From the NCBI GenBank assembly GCA_022385805.1, contig MU277701.1, positions 245,062 to 309,061 on the forward strand: DNA of 64,000 nucleotides, written 5' to 3'. Of the stretch, positions 12,701 to 24,021 are shown one piece after another. The stretch is from Pilatotrama ljubarskyi. Its lineage: Eukaryota > Basidiomycota > Agaricomycetes > Polyporales > Polyporaceae. The position numbers and the translations under genes are program-made. The notes below the pieces were generated by a model, which made no database searches, was not told the DNA's origin, and saw nothing but the letters and a program-made list of their open reading frames with translations. Position 1 is the stretch's first letter. Each line of letters starts with the position of its first letter.

Positions 12701-15473
12701 GACTTCACCTTCATCAGGAGGGAGCCAACGCACGCTCCCGAGCGGAGACGCCGCAAGAACGGTAGGAGGGGTGGTAACCGCTATCGACTGGCAAAGGCCA
12801 CGACTGGCGTAAGCCAGACCGGAGCAGGACGAGCTGAGAACGAAAGCCGACAACGGTATGCAAGCGGGCAAGGTCTTTGTGGCGTCGTTGAGAGGAAGCG
12901 AATAAGGGAAGTACTAAGCAATTCTGGTCTACGCCAGGGTTGCTCGTGTTGAAACACTCGCGCGGTGATGCTGGCAGCGCCATAGCGATAAAGGCGAACT
13001 CGCACCGGGAGCAGTGGCAAGACCGAGCGGGGTACGCGGTGGTGTGACATAAAGATCGGAGTTGCGCATTCTGTTGCGAACGGTGCGAGCCGCAGGCGTC
13101 ACTCGCTCGCGCACTATCGGTCGGAGGAGGCGATATGCACGTTCGACGGAGATGGAATGTTTTCTGCCTCAATTAGGCGACAGGGCGCACCAGCTGCCCC
13201 CGCCCGATCATGATGACAATCACTGCTTCGCGCCGGCAACAACGACGTGGCAGGCTCCCGCGAGAAGGAGGGCCTGCATATAGCTAAAATGACACCTTCA
13301 CACCCGCGTCAGTGCGGGCAGCTCACATACATAATAACGACCGTGCACCTTCCAGATCTCGCGGCATTTCAGCCCCGCCCGTGGGTCAATGTGAAGAGTA
13401 CTCCCGCGATGCTGCTCGCCTACGTCGACGAGACTGCCGGGCGGTGGAATGAAATGCGGGCGCTCGCTAAGCTCTCTACCGTCCTCTCATTCTTCGCCAG
13501 GAACGCCCCCGTCTTCATCAGTTTCAATGGACGTCCGGAGACCGACCGCCCACCGCCGCACTACGGCACCCGCGCTGGTGGAGAGGTCGCCGAGAAAGGG
13601 TGCATTCTGGCAAGCATATCTTCCGTACTGGAGACGTAATCGTTGCTAAATCCCATCTGTGATGAGGTGCAGATAGTCTTTTCCCTCCGCGAGCGGCGGT
13701 TGCGCTGCGTCAGCGTCATCAAGGAACATCGGGTACGCCAGCAGAGACGCGGAGCGCTAGGTCGCAGTAATGTAAGAAGGCCGGAGGAGTTGCCATGTGG
13801 AGTGCGAGGCGAGTATGCAGCCGTCGAGGGTGAAGGTTGTGCGCAGACAAGAAAAGAGCGGGACCTGAAGGAGGCTGATGAGCGAGTCGGAGAGAAGTGC
13901 ACTCAGTGCAGCCTCCGGTGATGCGAGAGGACGCCTCGGAGAGACTAGCGCGCGATCTGGGTGTGGATCTCCCGCGCAGAGCGAGAAGCGCCACGAGAAC
14001 AGTCTGTGTGCGGGAGAAACGCTCGCGACGAGGATCCAACTGATGGTTTTCGTGGATCGAGTGCGCCAGCTGGAATGGGAGCGCGACTTTTCAGTCGTGC
14101 TAGGTCAAAGGTGGGCATCTCGTGGTGGACGCCGCGCAGGCTCGCGCTTAGCGCTCGCTTCAGGGTCCTCAAGCACACACAAAGCGAACGCTGAATTCGC
14201 GCCCGGTCGGCGGTTCAGCAAGCGGGATGTCGGCTGCAGGGTCACGCTGCGTAAGATAATCAGAAAGTCTGGACTGTAGCTACGCCATCCTGAGAGAAAA
14301 AGGACAAAGGGGAGAGAAGCTTCAGCAAAGGCGAGTCGAGGGGCATGTTTCAGTCAGGGATATCATGGCGGACGAGGTGGTGTAAGTCTTGGCTCGGAGA
14401 AGCCGGAGACCCAGGAAGGAGTGCCTACGGCAGAGCCGGGGCAGCCCTGCGACATTTGAGAGTTTTCCTCTTCCAGCTTGTCGTGATACGGCGGGAACGC
14501 GCATACTATCGCGCCGTGGGACGTAAAGATCCTGTGCGTGCTCCACCACGAACGACGTAGATGACAGAGCAGGGGCGGACAGGAGGTGTACGGGACCCCG
14601 GCTGGATCACAGCGCAGCGCGTAGCCACGGCTAGGAGAGGACAGATGGGGGTACAGAGCAACGGGGCGCTCGTGCACGTGAGGCAGGAGACGAGCAAAGG
14701 AGAGGGTGGCGAGGCGACAATGGAATCGAGGCGGCACAGGATCGGGCAGGAGGCTCCCAGAGCGTCGGTAACGGCGAACTGGTTACGAGTAATGGGTAGC
14801 AAGTCCCGAGGAGGGGCGAGGCGAGGAGGTTCGTAATGGACAGGCGTGGGGAAAGGGCAGTGGGTAGGATAGAGAGGGCGGAGAAGAGGCGCTGCCGCCG
14901 TGGGGTCGCGGCTGCTGAGAAGAGGCGGGAGAGCAGAGGATGAGGGGTGCGAGGGGAAGAAGCGGCGGAGAAAGGAGGGGGAGGGAGGGGAGAGAAGGCT
15001 GGCGGAGAGAGAACCGGAAGGGGGACGCGGGGGGTGAGATACGGCAGAGAAGCCCAAGAATAGACGTGATGGACGACCGAAAGCGGAACGGCGACTTGGC
15101 GGCGTTGAGGGGGACGTCGGCGGACACGCGAGACACACGGGCTCTAGTCGCGCGGGGGCGAGGGCGGCGTCGCAGCGCGCTGGGTGAGCAAAGGTGCGCG
15201 CTGGAGGACGAGACGGCGACGGGACGAACGGAGAGTTGCCTGATTGGGAAGGGCCGATCCGATCTGGGGTCACCGCAGGCGTGACATGGGAGACGAGAGA
15301 TTCAACTCCGGTCGCTCGCGCGTACGTGCAGCTGAAGCTTCGCGCTCTTCTCCGCCCCGCCAGCCTCTCTCCCCCTTAGACGCTCCCCGCTCGCTGCCCA
15401 TATAGCCTCTTCCTCCTGCCCGCCATGGGCTCCTTCAACCGCCCCGCCTAGCCCTCCCCCACAGCCCGACGCC
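6796..15473. other. 8.7-kb gene-poor stretch
   Basis: No gene of a known family was found on either strand. Weak candidates are a minus-strand frame at 8697-9047 with one hydrophobic segment next to GTACGT/GTAAGA donor-like sites, and the coding-like island at 13.3 kb listed separately. No reverse transcriptase, integrase or transposase motifs, tRNA or long inverted repeats were seen. From about 14560 to 15270 the + strand is strongly purine-rich (G and A runs), switching to pyrimidine-rich sequence at 15340-15430 just upstream of the F-box-like gene, which is probably its promoter and 5' UTR. Confidence 0.4.
13289..13639 (+). CDS. Coding-like island, orphan or gene relic
   Basis: An open frame whose codons from about 13340 to 13590 strongly favour G or C in the third position (runs such as GTC CTC, TTC TT, GCC, GAC), unlike the surrounding DNA. 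The product from the ATG at 13289 is about 116 residues with no motif I recognise; it contains Trp/Phe-rich stretches (PRPWVNVKS, LSFFARNAPVFISF). It may be a real small gene, one exon of a larger gene, or the remnant of a lost gene. There is no clear splice partner nearby. Function is unknown. Confidence 0.3.
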   Translation: MTPSHPRQCGQLTYIITTVHLPDLAAFQPRPWVNVKSTPAMLLAYVDETAGRWNEMRALAKLSTVLSFFARNAPVFISFNGRPETDRPPPHYGTRAGGEVAEKGCILASISSVLET

Positions 15474-17866
15474 ATGTCGTCGCCCTGCTACCTCCAACCC
15501 TCCTCCCGCTTCTGCTCGCGCCTCCCACACGACGTCATCCTCAATGTCGCCGTCGAGCTCGGGTCCATCGACATCCTCGGCCCACCGCGCCACCTCCCTC
15601 CTCTCTTTCGAGTCTGCCGCTATCTCAACGACGTCCTCAACTCTCGCCGGAAGTCCCTCCTTGCCCGCATATACAGAAACAAGTTCGACACACGCGCTGC
15701 CGTCCGCAGACTCGGGGCTCATGCAGTCAATAACACCTCGCTTGCGTTCCAGCTCATCAAGCAGGTGCTCGCCTTGAAGCGACTTCGCGACGGTGACCTC
15801 GACTCGTACAACCTCACCTCCGACTTGTGGACCGCGTACATCATGCTTCTCGAGAACGACGGCAGGAATTACAGCCACCTTGTCGAGTATGCCCGCATCG
15901 ACGTGCTCGTCGACCGCTTCATGGACTCGCGTCTCTGGGCATTTCGCGAGGGGAACCTCGGATGGCCTGTTGACAGCACGCCCAGTTCCCTCATCGTCTG
16001 GATGCTATGGTTCACCATGTCTCCAGGTGCGTCCGCTCATTCTTCGTCGTATGCATGCTGTATCGAACGCATATTTGCATGTAGAACGCCTCGCAGGCAT
16101 GTCGGAGGAGCGCCGCGGGAAGATCATGGACCTTCTCCGTCCTTTCGCTCTTGTACCGGTCATGTACTACCCGTTTCACGCGCCGGACGTCCGCTTCGAC
16201 CTGCCCGACGAGGACGCTCTCCCTGAGCCAGGCGAGGAGGTCACGCCCTTTGGGTTCTTTCCGACATACCGCGAGCCAGACATGGTCGTCGAGGAGGTAT
16301 GGCACTACTGCAGGCAGGTCTCCATCATGCCTCCCCTCATCGGCCTGGGAGCGAAGATGGTCTTCGTGATGCTCGCAGAGGCGGTCCCCTATGAGCCACC
16401 GTCCGTACTCGCCGTCGATCGTGCACATGCCGACCCTGCAGACGGCATTCGCCCCACCCAGGCCGACTTCATCGAATGGGCGACGGTCAAGGGCGTACAG
16501 CTGTACAACCCCGGCTCGTGGGATTGGCTGGACGGCCTCAGTGACGAACAACGCCTGCTCGAAGATGGCGTGTCATGGCGCAGGAACCTCAAGGCGATCA
16601 GTGCTGCCTTCGACAACGACTGGAACCGATTGACAGGTTGCTACGATCCGCGCCACGACCTCCCTCTTCGCCGCGTTGTTTATACCTTCGGCTCGCTCAC
16701 CGGCATGTTCGCCGGCCGCATGCAGGTACGGCTTCATCCGTCTTTGACTCGCTTTGACCCTGTCTAACGTCTTCCAAGATACCGGACTTGTTCAGATACC
16801 GGGACGTCGTCCAGACCGAGCAGATGCCGGAGCTGACGGAGTTCCCGATGGTCGTCGAGCAGCCCGTCTTCGTGCGTCTCCGCGAACACCACTGCGTCGA
16901 CCCCGAGGTACCCGTCCCGACCGGCTACATTCCCGGCGGCATCGGCGACGACGTCCAGAACGCGTACTTCCCGCGCCCGTTCGACTATCGCCATGTCGGC
17001 AACACGCTCCGCATTTCAATCCCAGGCACGCGAATCACCGCTCGGTACGAGGACTATGTCGAGGGGCGACCAAACTCGCACAATCCTAGGACCTGCCGCA
17101 TGTGCATCCTCAATCAAGAGGAGGACGAGCGGACCCTCCGTGCTCGTGTCCAGGCTCTTCAGCAAGAAGCTCTCGACGAGTCTGACGGAGATATGTCGGT
17201 CGACCAGGACGAAGACGACGACGTCATGGACCAGTATCGCGCCCCTCGCTCGCGTCGTAGGAGCGTCAGTTCGCAGGATTCTGACGTGACGTACTTCTTC
17301 GGCGACGAGAGCAACCCTCTCTATGTCCGGCAACTTCGGCTGGAACGCGACCGCGACGCCGAAGCCCTCGCCAAGGAGCTCATGGACGAGGAGCACATTC
17401 CCGATGAAGACGACTACCAGGACTTCATCGAGAACGAGTGCAACGGCATCCAGGACATCATTGTCACAGGCGAGGTACGTGTATTCTTGACTGTGTTCGC
17501 ATCTCCTCGCGTCTGACGTCCGACCTGGTCCGCATATTCAAGGTGCTACCGCATCATGGCGAGGCGTGGCACCACTACCGCTTCTATGGTCGCATCCGCA
17601 AGTGGGACGGCCTCATCGTCCTCGTCCGCGTTCCTACGCAGCTGCCCACGAACTTCAAGGTCATCTTCCGCGGCTACCTCATCGGTAACAAGAACTTCGT
17701 CGGCTCCTGGCGCATGTACAGCGACAACCAACACGCGATCCCTCTCGAAGGCCCGTTCGCTCTGAGCCGCATGGAAGAGGCCGCCGCCACTCGCCTCGCC
17801 AGCTCCGCTCCCCCTTCTCCTGCTCGCACACCTGCTGTCGTCTCCCCGGCATCAAGCGCGGCGTAA
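15474..17866 (+). CDS. F-box-like protein, basidiomycete-specific
   Basis: Four exons: 15474-16026, 16085-16725, 16779-17474, 17543-17866, giving 737 residues. The start is the ATG after the pyrimidine-rich leader. Residues 14-50 (RLPHDVILNVAVELG then LPPLFRVCRYLNDVL) resemble an F-box: Leu-Pro, an aliphatic helix, then a VCRYLN segment. This suggests a substrate adaptor of an SCF ubiquitin ligase; the substrate is unknown. The long central region is Trp/Tyr/Pro-rich without a standard repeat. A CRMC pair lies near residue 500, followed by an acidic Asp/Glu/Ser stretch. The C-terminal exon holds a compact region rich in Trp and Tyr (HHYRFYGRIRKWDGLIVLVR). The length and domain order match multi-exon F-box-like proteins common in Agaricomycetes. 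The exon models are firm; the F-box call rests on the N-terminus only. Confidence 0.7.
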
Positions 17867-18475
17867 GCCGCAGCGCACCGCATCCATGTACATTACGATA
17901 TTCATTGGTCAACGATTTTGGTATGTTCTCATAGTGCTCCATATTGTATCATACACATCTTGCGTGGACAATCGCTAGACGTACACGTTGCTCTCGCTAC
18001 ACTCATCCATCTACAACCAGTAGGATACCCCTTCGTCGCATATATACCGCCTCCACGTCGGCGTAGACTCGCGCGCGTCACGCCTCGCGGCGGCCGCGCG
18101 CCGCCGACCCGCACACGCACTCACCACCACTCCATGCATCCATCCTCCATACACACCGCTATTCTCGGGCCACTACACATCATCGCGGGACGTACGGGAT
18201 GCGATCCTCGTTTCAATATACATACATGAATGAACTTGTTCATTTCCGGCGGCGCGTGCGTGCACGAGGCGCCATGTGTACATGTGTCCCGCGTCATGCG
18301 CACAGGCTATATCGTACGCGATCTCCCATCCTGGCCTCTTCCGAGCTCCGGGGGCGCCCTACGCGGCGAGTCCGCACAGATGCAGACGGCCCCGCCAGGC
18401 TGGGATTGCGACAGCTTGGCAGGATGGCTGTGGGTTGTTTATCGCAGTGTTAGCATTGTTCCGCCCGCGCACTGC
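17867..18475. other. 3' flank of the F-box-like gene
   Basis: About 0.6 kb with only random-looking frames. It probably contains the 3' UTR of the gene ending at 17866. No further structure was seen up to the transposon target site at 18476. Confidence 0.4.
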
Positions 18476-19095
18476 TCCCGCGTTAGTGCGCGGGAAAATA
18501 GACCTTCGCCCTATTTTACTGGGGTGATTAACCGGTCAAGCAGGGCAGGTGGGATGGGCTCCGGATTAACGCATGTAAAAGACGGTAAATTACACGGGCG
18601 CTAATTGACGCTGAACAATATGTAGACCAGGGCTCAAGGCGTAAATGACGGCACGAAACGGTGTCAGAACTTATAAACGGCCAATGCGACTTCATCCAGT
18701 GTGTTTCAAAAGGTCGCACGTCTGTACTGTGCGTCGTGGCTTTGCGAGCTGCGACCCCATGGGCGTGCTAGTTAAACAGCGCTGGCACTTTGACCAGAGG
18801 CGCCGGTACCGATCGGGAGCTATACGGTAAACTTGACCAGCGGCCGTGGCAGCGGGGAGTGTTGACTCGGATCTCCAGGACAAATGGGGTCAATCACTGG
18901 CAGAGGGGCCAGAATCCCGCTGAATTCCATCATATGCATTGGCCTTCAGCTCTGCATGAGGTATGCCTGATTTACCCTGTTTGACATGGCGGATTCGGGT
19001 CCTCTGAGATCTACATGTCATTGACCGTAAATCACAACGGCTAATTAGCCCGCAGCTAATCAGCCCGGCCTATTTTCCCGCGCACTATCCCGCGT
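18476..19095. repeat. 8-bp target-site duplication flanking the MITE
   Basis: TCCCGCGT occurs at 18476-18483 and again at 19088-19095, directly abutting the inverted repeats. It marks the insertion boundary; the pre-insertion site contained one copy. Confidence 0.88.
18484..19087. mobile_element. 604-bp hAT-like MITE
   Basis: A non-autonomous DNA transposon defined directly by its ends. The 18-bp sequence TAGTGCGCGGGAAAATAG at 18484-18501 is repeated as a perfect inverted copy at 19070-19087. The octamer TCCCGCGT lies immediately outside both ends (18476-18483 and 19088-19095), an exact 8-bp target-site duplication. Eight-base duplications and ends starting TAGNG are hallmarks of the hAT superfamily. 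There is no transposase frame inside. Two related direct subterminal blocks, with a GTAAAT..ACA core followed by GCTAATT, lie at about 18583-18606 and 19024-19046 and may be transposase-binding sites. The perfect repeats and intact duplication point to a fairly recent insertion. Confidence 0.88.
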
Positions 19096-22000
19096 CCGGG
19101 CTGCCATCGGTGGTTGGCGCGCAGCCGCGCGGGTCCGCAGCTTGGCGCGAGGTCCGCGGGTCCCTTCTCCCTCGTTTCGTTCCGGGTTGCGTTGGGTGGC
19201 TCGGCGGCGAGCTGGATGGAGTGCGGTCAGGGTGAGCAGCTCGGAGTGCGGTGCGGGAGAATGGTGGGGTGCACACATGTACAGCAATGTCCGGTGTGGC
19301 CAAAGGTGTGGCTCGCAGGGCAGCTGGTGGTAGCGCGCCGATCGCTCTGATCGTGGGGTGGCGATTGGATCGCCCCGGCCGCCGGCTCGCCAGCTGCAAT
19401 TGTGCATGTGCACGGCGGCAGTGACGGCACTCACACCCACCACCAGCTCATCAGTATTACCGCGACGAGCGACGCCCCGAGTCATGTATGCGTAGTTGAC
19501 GTGCGTACACGGAGAGTGGGCGTGAGGACTGGCTAGCTGGAGAAGCCGATTATCTGCGCGTATGCATGTGTATGCACTCACGAGGCCGAGGCTCATGCTG
19601 CCAGGCCAGGGACCCCGGACGGCGCGTCCCAACTTGCTCGAGTTCGCCGTGAACGCTGATTATCGAGTTTCAACGCTGCCGCGTGCCACAACGCGGCGAT
19701 CGTCCACGCACATCCCATCCCCCCGTCCACCCCAGGAAAGCCATGCAGCGGAGACCCTTGTTCTGCCTGAGCAACACCGCAGCGACTCGCCGGATCCTGT
19801 GACGACGGGAGCCTTCCGCAACTTGCAGCGGCGGGGCTCTTGGAACCTTGCACGTCTTCTCGGAGGGAGCGCCGGCCCTCCGCGATCGTCGTTGTCCTGC
19901 GTGGCGGGTTTGGTCGTGTCGCGAGGATCTTCGACGTCAGGAAGCAGTTTGGCCTGGACGCGTGCAGTGGCTCCTCCGGCGTGTGGTGACGATGTCTCCG
20001 GAGCGCGGGGTGTATGAGGATGGGAGGTCCATTTCTCCGCCTCGCATCACTTCTTGGATTCGGCGAGTTACAGCCCAGAAGAGGGCTTTACGCTTCCGTG
20101 TTCACGTTCGTTACCGGGTGTAGGCGCCTTCGTCCGGTGTAGCACGTAGAGAGCGAACGTCTGGGTGCGTTTCTTGCATATTGTTTCTCCAACTCTGTGA
20201 CTGTGCGGCGTTCTCGGAATGTAACTGATGAATGCGAGGAAGGAGATAAATTGTGCCATAGGCGCGACGGTTCACGCAGAACGCAGTGGAGGTTGAACGC
20301 ACTACCGTACTACAGGTCTGGCTTTTTTCTGGGAAAGACAAAAAAAACATTAGGGACAACACCGGGAGGATCTAGGCTGGTTCTCCCGGAATAACCTGTA
20401 TCACCAACGTAGGAACTTTCGCCCAGCCGTACGGAAGACGCGAACCTCCAACTCCGCTAGTGCCTTTCTGGCCTAAAGGCTCTCATCCCAGGTCCCCGAC
20501 ATTTCAGCGTGAACCGTGTCAATCACGAGCGGTCGCCAGAAGCGAGCGTTGGGCTGTCCTCGCCGTGGGCAACATCAACGAGCCTCGGCCTCAGGCCTAG
20601 GTCCGAAGAGTAGCCTGCCTCTGTACCAGGACCCGGTAGCGTCGGTGACCCGGGCGGAGTTTGTGTCGAAAGCGAGGTAAAACACGAAACCGGTACGCAA
20701 GTAGCGTACGCGACCTGGATAAAGGTATCGTCGATCACGCTTCCCGGCCCGTACGTGCTGACTCGCGTTGCTCCGCCTAGGTGTGCGCAGGTGAGCAGGA
20801 ACGCTTGCGGGCGACGGCAAGACGGGAACTTACGAATCAGGCTTTTGCCATTGGCCTACGGTGGATTGCAGTATGTCTACCGACGAGCTTGCTCATATCG
20901 ACCGTCAAGCCTTCGAAAGCGATGCCATGCTCTCTAGCAACACTGGCAGTCTATCAGCTTGGAAGATCGGACACTCCTGGCGTACGTAGCTCGTGGAGCT
21001 ATTACCCGCCAGTGCTCGCGTCGACACCCCCAAGCACGCCGGGAACACGTCTACCAGCTCATGCCAGCCAACGTACTAACGCCGGGAAGCCGACGGCGCC
21101 CTACTACGCGAGGGACATGAAGCTCTTCAACGGGTGTTGGCAACAGACCTCCACCAATTTCCCTCGGGCGCTCCGCCCGTAGGCCTAAGGCGAACAGTGT
21201 GCAGCACGGTGATGAACGCAAGCCCGTTCCCTCATGGTGCCAATGTGCTTGGGACGAGCCCGACCGCACGTTTCTGGCGGTTTGGACGTGATGGCGCCCG
21301 CCGACGACGCCCGTCGGCCGGCAGCGCCTTCGGAATGCAGCATCGGAGGGCGTGGAGTGTGGGGAGCAGTCGAAGAAGGTAGCGGAGACTCAGCGGGACA
21401 TCTGGGCGACGGAGACACCCTGTTCGGAGCGACTACTAGCTGGCTGGGGTTCACGGCGGACATCCGATCACGGCCGCGGAGCGTGTCAATGAAATTGGCG
21501 GTGCTGTAATAGATTCATTCTCACTTTTGCCATCGGGGGAACTTGTGCCCAACAATCCGTAGTAGTAGTCCACGCCCAGACAACAGGACCGAGGTGAGCA
21601 TGACTCCCGTGCTGAATGCATATGGCGCGGTCGCACGGTGCTGCGTCTCCACCCCTTGCCGCTTGAGCTTGCCTAGCGTGCAGACAAGGTCCGGCAGGAG
21701 TAAGGGTCCTCCGCTGATGTCGCATGGACGAACGACAGCAGTGGCTGAGACTCTTCTGATCGAGCATGACGACGTCGAAGCAGGGGCGTGGCGTGACTAA
21801 CGCGGTGCCGAGTCCTCTGGCCATTGGAGCGCAAGCTACAGAGCCTATACACAGGGAGGAAGGGCCCGCGGTGATTTCACGCATTCTCCAGAGACGTCGA
21901 AAGAAGGACGTAAAGTCGGCGCAGGGCCTGTCCAGGAACGCGTCAGGCAGTGACAAGCTCGGGCGCCATCTAGACGTACTTAGCAAAATCCAGATAATAC

Positions 22001-24021
22001 GTACTGAACATAGGTCCCAGCCCGGCCCTCGAGGGCAATAAACGAGGATCCCAAACATAGGTCCCTGGTCCCGGGCCCCGACTATGACGTGCTAGAAGAC
22101 GGCGGGCCTGGACATTCCTGTGAGGGGCCGCGCAGCCATGGAAAGATGCGCCCACAAAGGAGAGCGATATGGCAGGTGCGGTCCAACAGCCTTTTTCTTC
22201 GCGCGCATGCATGGTCTGCGGCGGTAGTCGTGGCGTTGCTCTGAGTTGATAGTGCGGAAATAGTATACACATGTTCCGCTCACCTTCCAAATCCAGGCAG
22301 AGCGGGCGGCCGGGGCAAAAGTCGTCCACCCACGATCTTCATTGTCCGCTTGTGCTTGATCCCACGTGCAGCATGCCACGGAGACCGATATCTTGTTTAT
22401 GTGCGTTGCATCAAGTCAATTTTGGACCGCTGTAAAAACGCGGCGAAGTATCCTCCACTTACCGTACACAACAGGGTTATAGAGTTGCATGACCCTTGAT
22501 GAAAACCTTGGTTCGAAGCCTCTCTGATCCCTTCGCCATCGTGGGATGTCTGTGTGAAAAGCGTGGAGGTTCCCGCCGTGACGGAACAAGTATACCATCG
22601 TGGAGAGGTGCCACATAATATACTCGGAATCAATAAGGCACTGAGTGTGTGGTCAGAGATATCGACCGCAAAGTGCCTGGAACCCATCGAGTGGTAACCA
22701 GGCGAGTTCCACGGCCAGGGTCTCAAGAATCTTGAGGGTACATCTTCAAAGGCCGTGGCAACACAGTATTTCTGACGAAGTGGCAAGGATGCGACTGAGT
22801 CGAACTGCAACGGCGCAAATCTTGATACGGGTGTCAGTGATCACAAAATACGCATTTTGTCTGTTCGAGCCAGACTTGGTATCAAGCTCAGACCTAGCAA
22901 CACGTAGTGAGAGGAGCTCTGAGAGGTTGTGCCCTACCGGATATCTCTGTCTTCGCGGCCTGTTTAAAGCGAGCGCGGCAAGGCGGAAAGCTACTTCAGT
23001 TGACAGCACTGGCTATGCGAACTTACCGGATAAAATCGCAGTCGCTACATGCAGGACGGCTCATGCTGCATCCACCTCGAGGACTTCGTTGTCGACCCGT
23101 GTGTTGCCCGACCTCGGAGGTCCGAGTTGTACATGATTGCACACGGCACTGCCTGTCCAAAGCGCGCGGTCGGCGTATGAACAGCGTACTTGCAGAAACA
23201 AAATCCTAATCTTTTAGAGCGAAGTATGCATGCTACGAGACCTTGGAGACAAAAAACATAAGATTGCTCAGCAAAAGTATGCCCTCCTCACCAAAATCTT
23301 CCTGGTGGTCCGAGGAAGAGCGGCGCAGGTGCAGAACCAGCTGCGGACCGGCGTCGGGTAGCGGTTGAGCGTGGGAATATTCCATGAGTATTTTCGGCCG
23401 CTGGCATAGGGCGCTCAAATCCTGCTTTTCTTCGTCCATCTTCGTTCGCGGTGTCTTGTCATGCGTACTCACCGTCTGTATCCTCAGCTCTAGTCCAATG
23501 AAGTTCTTGAAAGGCACAGAGACATGCACATTTGCGTGGCTGTCAGAGTATGCACTCGATCTATCTTATGTCCCAATGTGAGTAGCCCCGATGCACGTTC
23601 ATATCGCGCCAACGCGGCGCACCCCACGTACCAAGTCAAGGCCCTGCACCATCAATCTACGTGTTGTGTCTGTTACGGTCGTGGAAAAGTGACGCTTCCT
23701 AGTCGTCTTGCCCTTCGCCCTCGTCATGAGGGCGAGGGGGCCACAGGACGTTGGGTTAGCTCCGTCCCAGTAGAGTTGAGCGCGGTCCGGTCCCTGGAGG
23801 CTGCTACATCTTGGCCGTGCTCGTAGTTTTGGGACATACATAGCGCTAGACTTCTTCGTGTCATAGGTACCCCGGATTCTATATCATGATCGTTCCCCCC
23901 AATCTTGTGTGAAGCGTCCGTTCGAGAAAGGACCGACTGGCGGCAACAATGGACATATGGACCTTCGGCATCTAGTCCCCAAGTAAACATTACGTGTGTA
24001 CGAGAAGCCAGGGCCGCCAAC
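19096..24021. other. 4.9-kb stretch without a recognised gene
   Basis: Only short or low-bias frames on both strands. A minus-strand segment near 23529-23250 contains frames flanked by a GTGAGT donor, and another near 22616-22416 has a hydrophobic/aromatic stretch. Neither can be joined into a known protein. No repeats, tRNA or transposase motifs were seen. The 3' UTR of the MFS gene must lie at the right end. Confidence 0.4.

Noticed and set aside
14506..15273. 255-codon minus-strand frame, Pro/Ser/Leu-rich
   Set aside because: It is the complement of a purine-rich tract; low-complexity composition explains the lack of stops.
22397..23529. Minus-strand frames with a GTGAGT donor, possibly a decayed multi-exon gene
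   Set aside because: Candidate exons could not be joined into a known family, and codon bias is weak.
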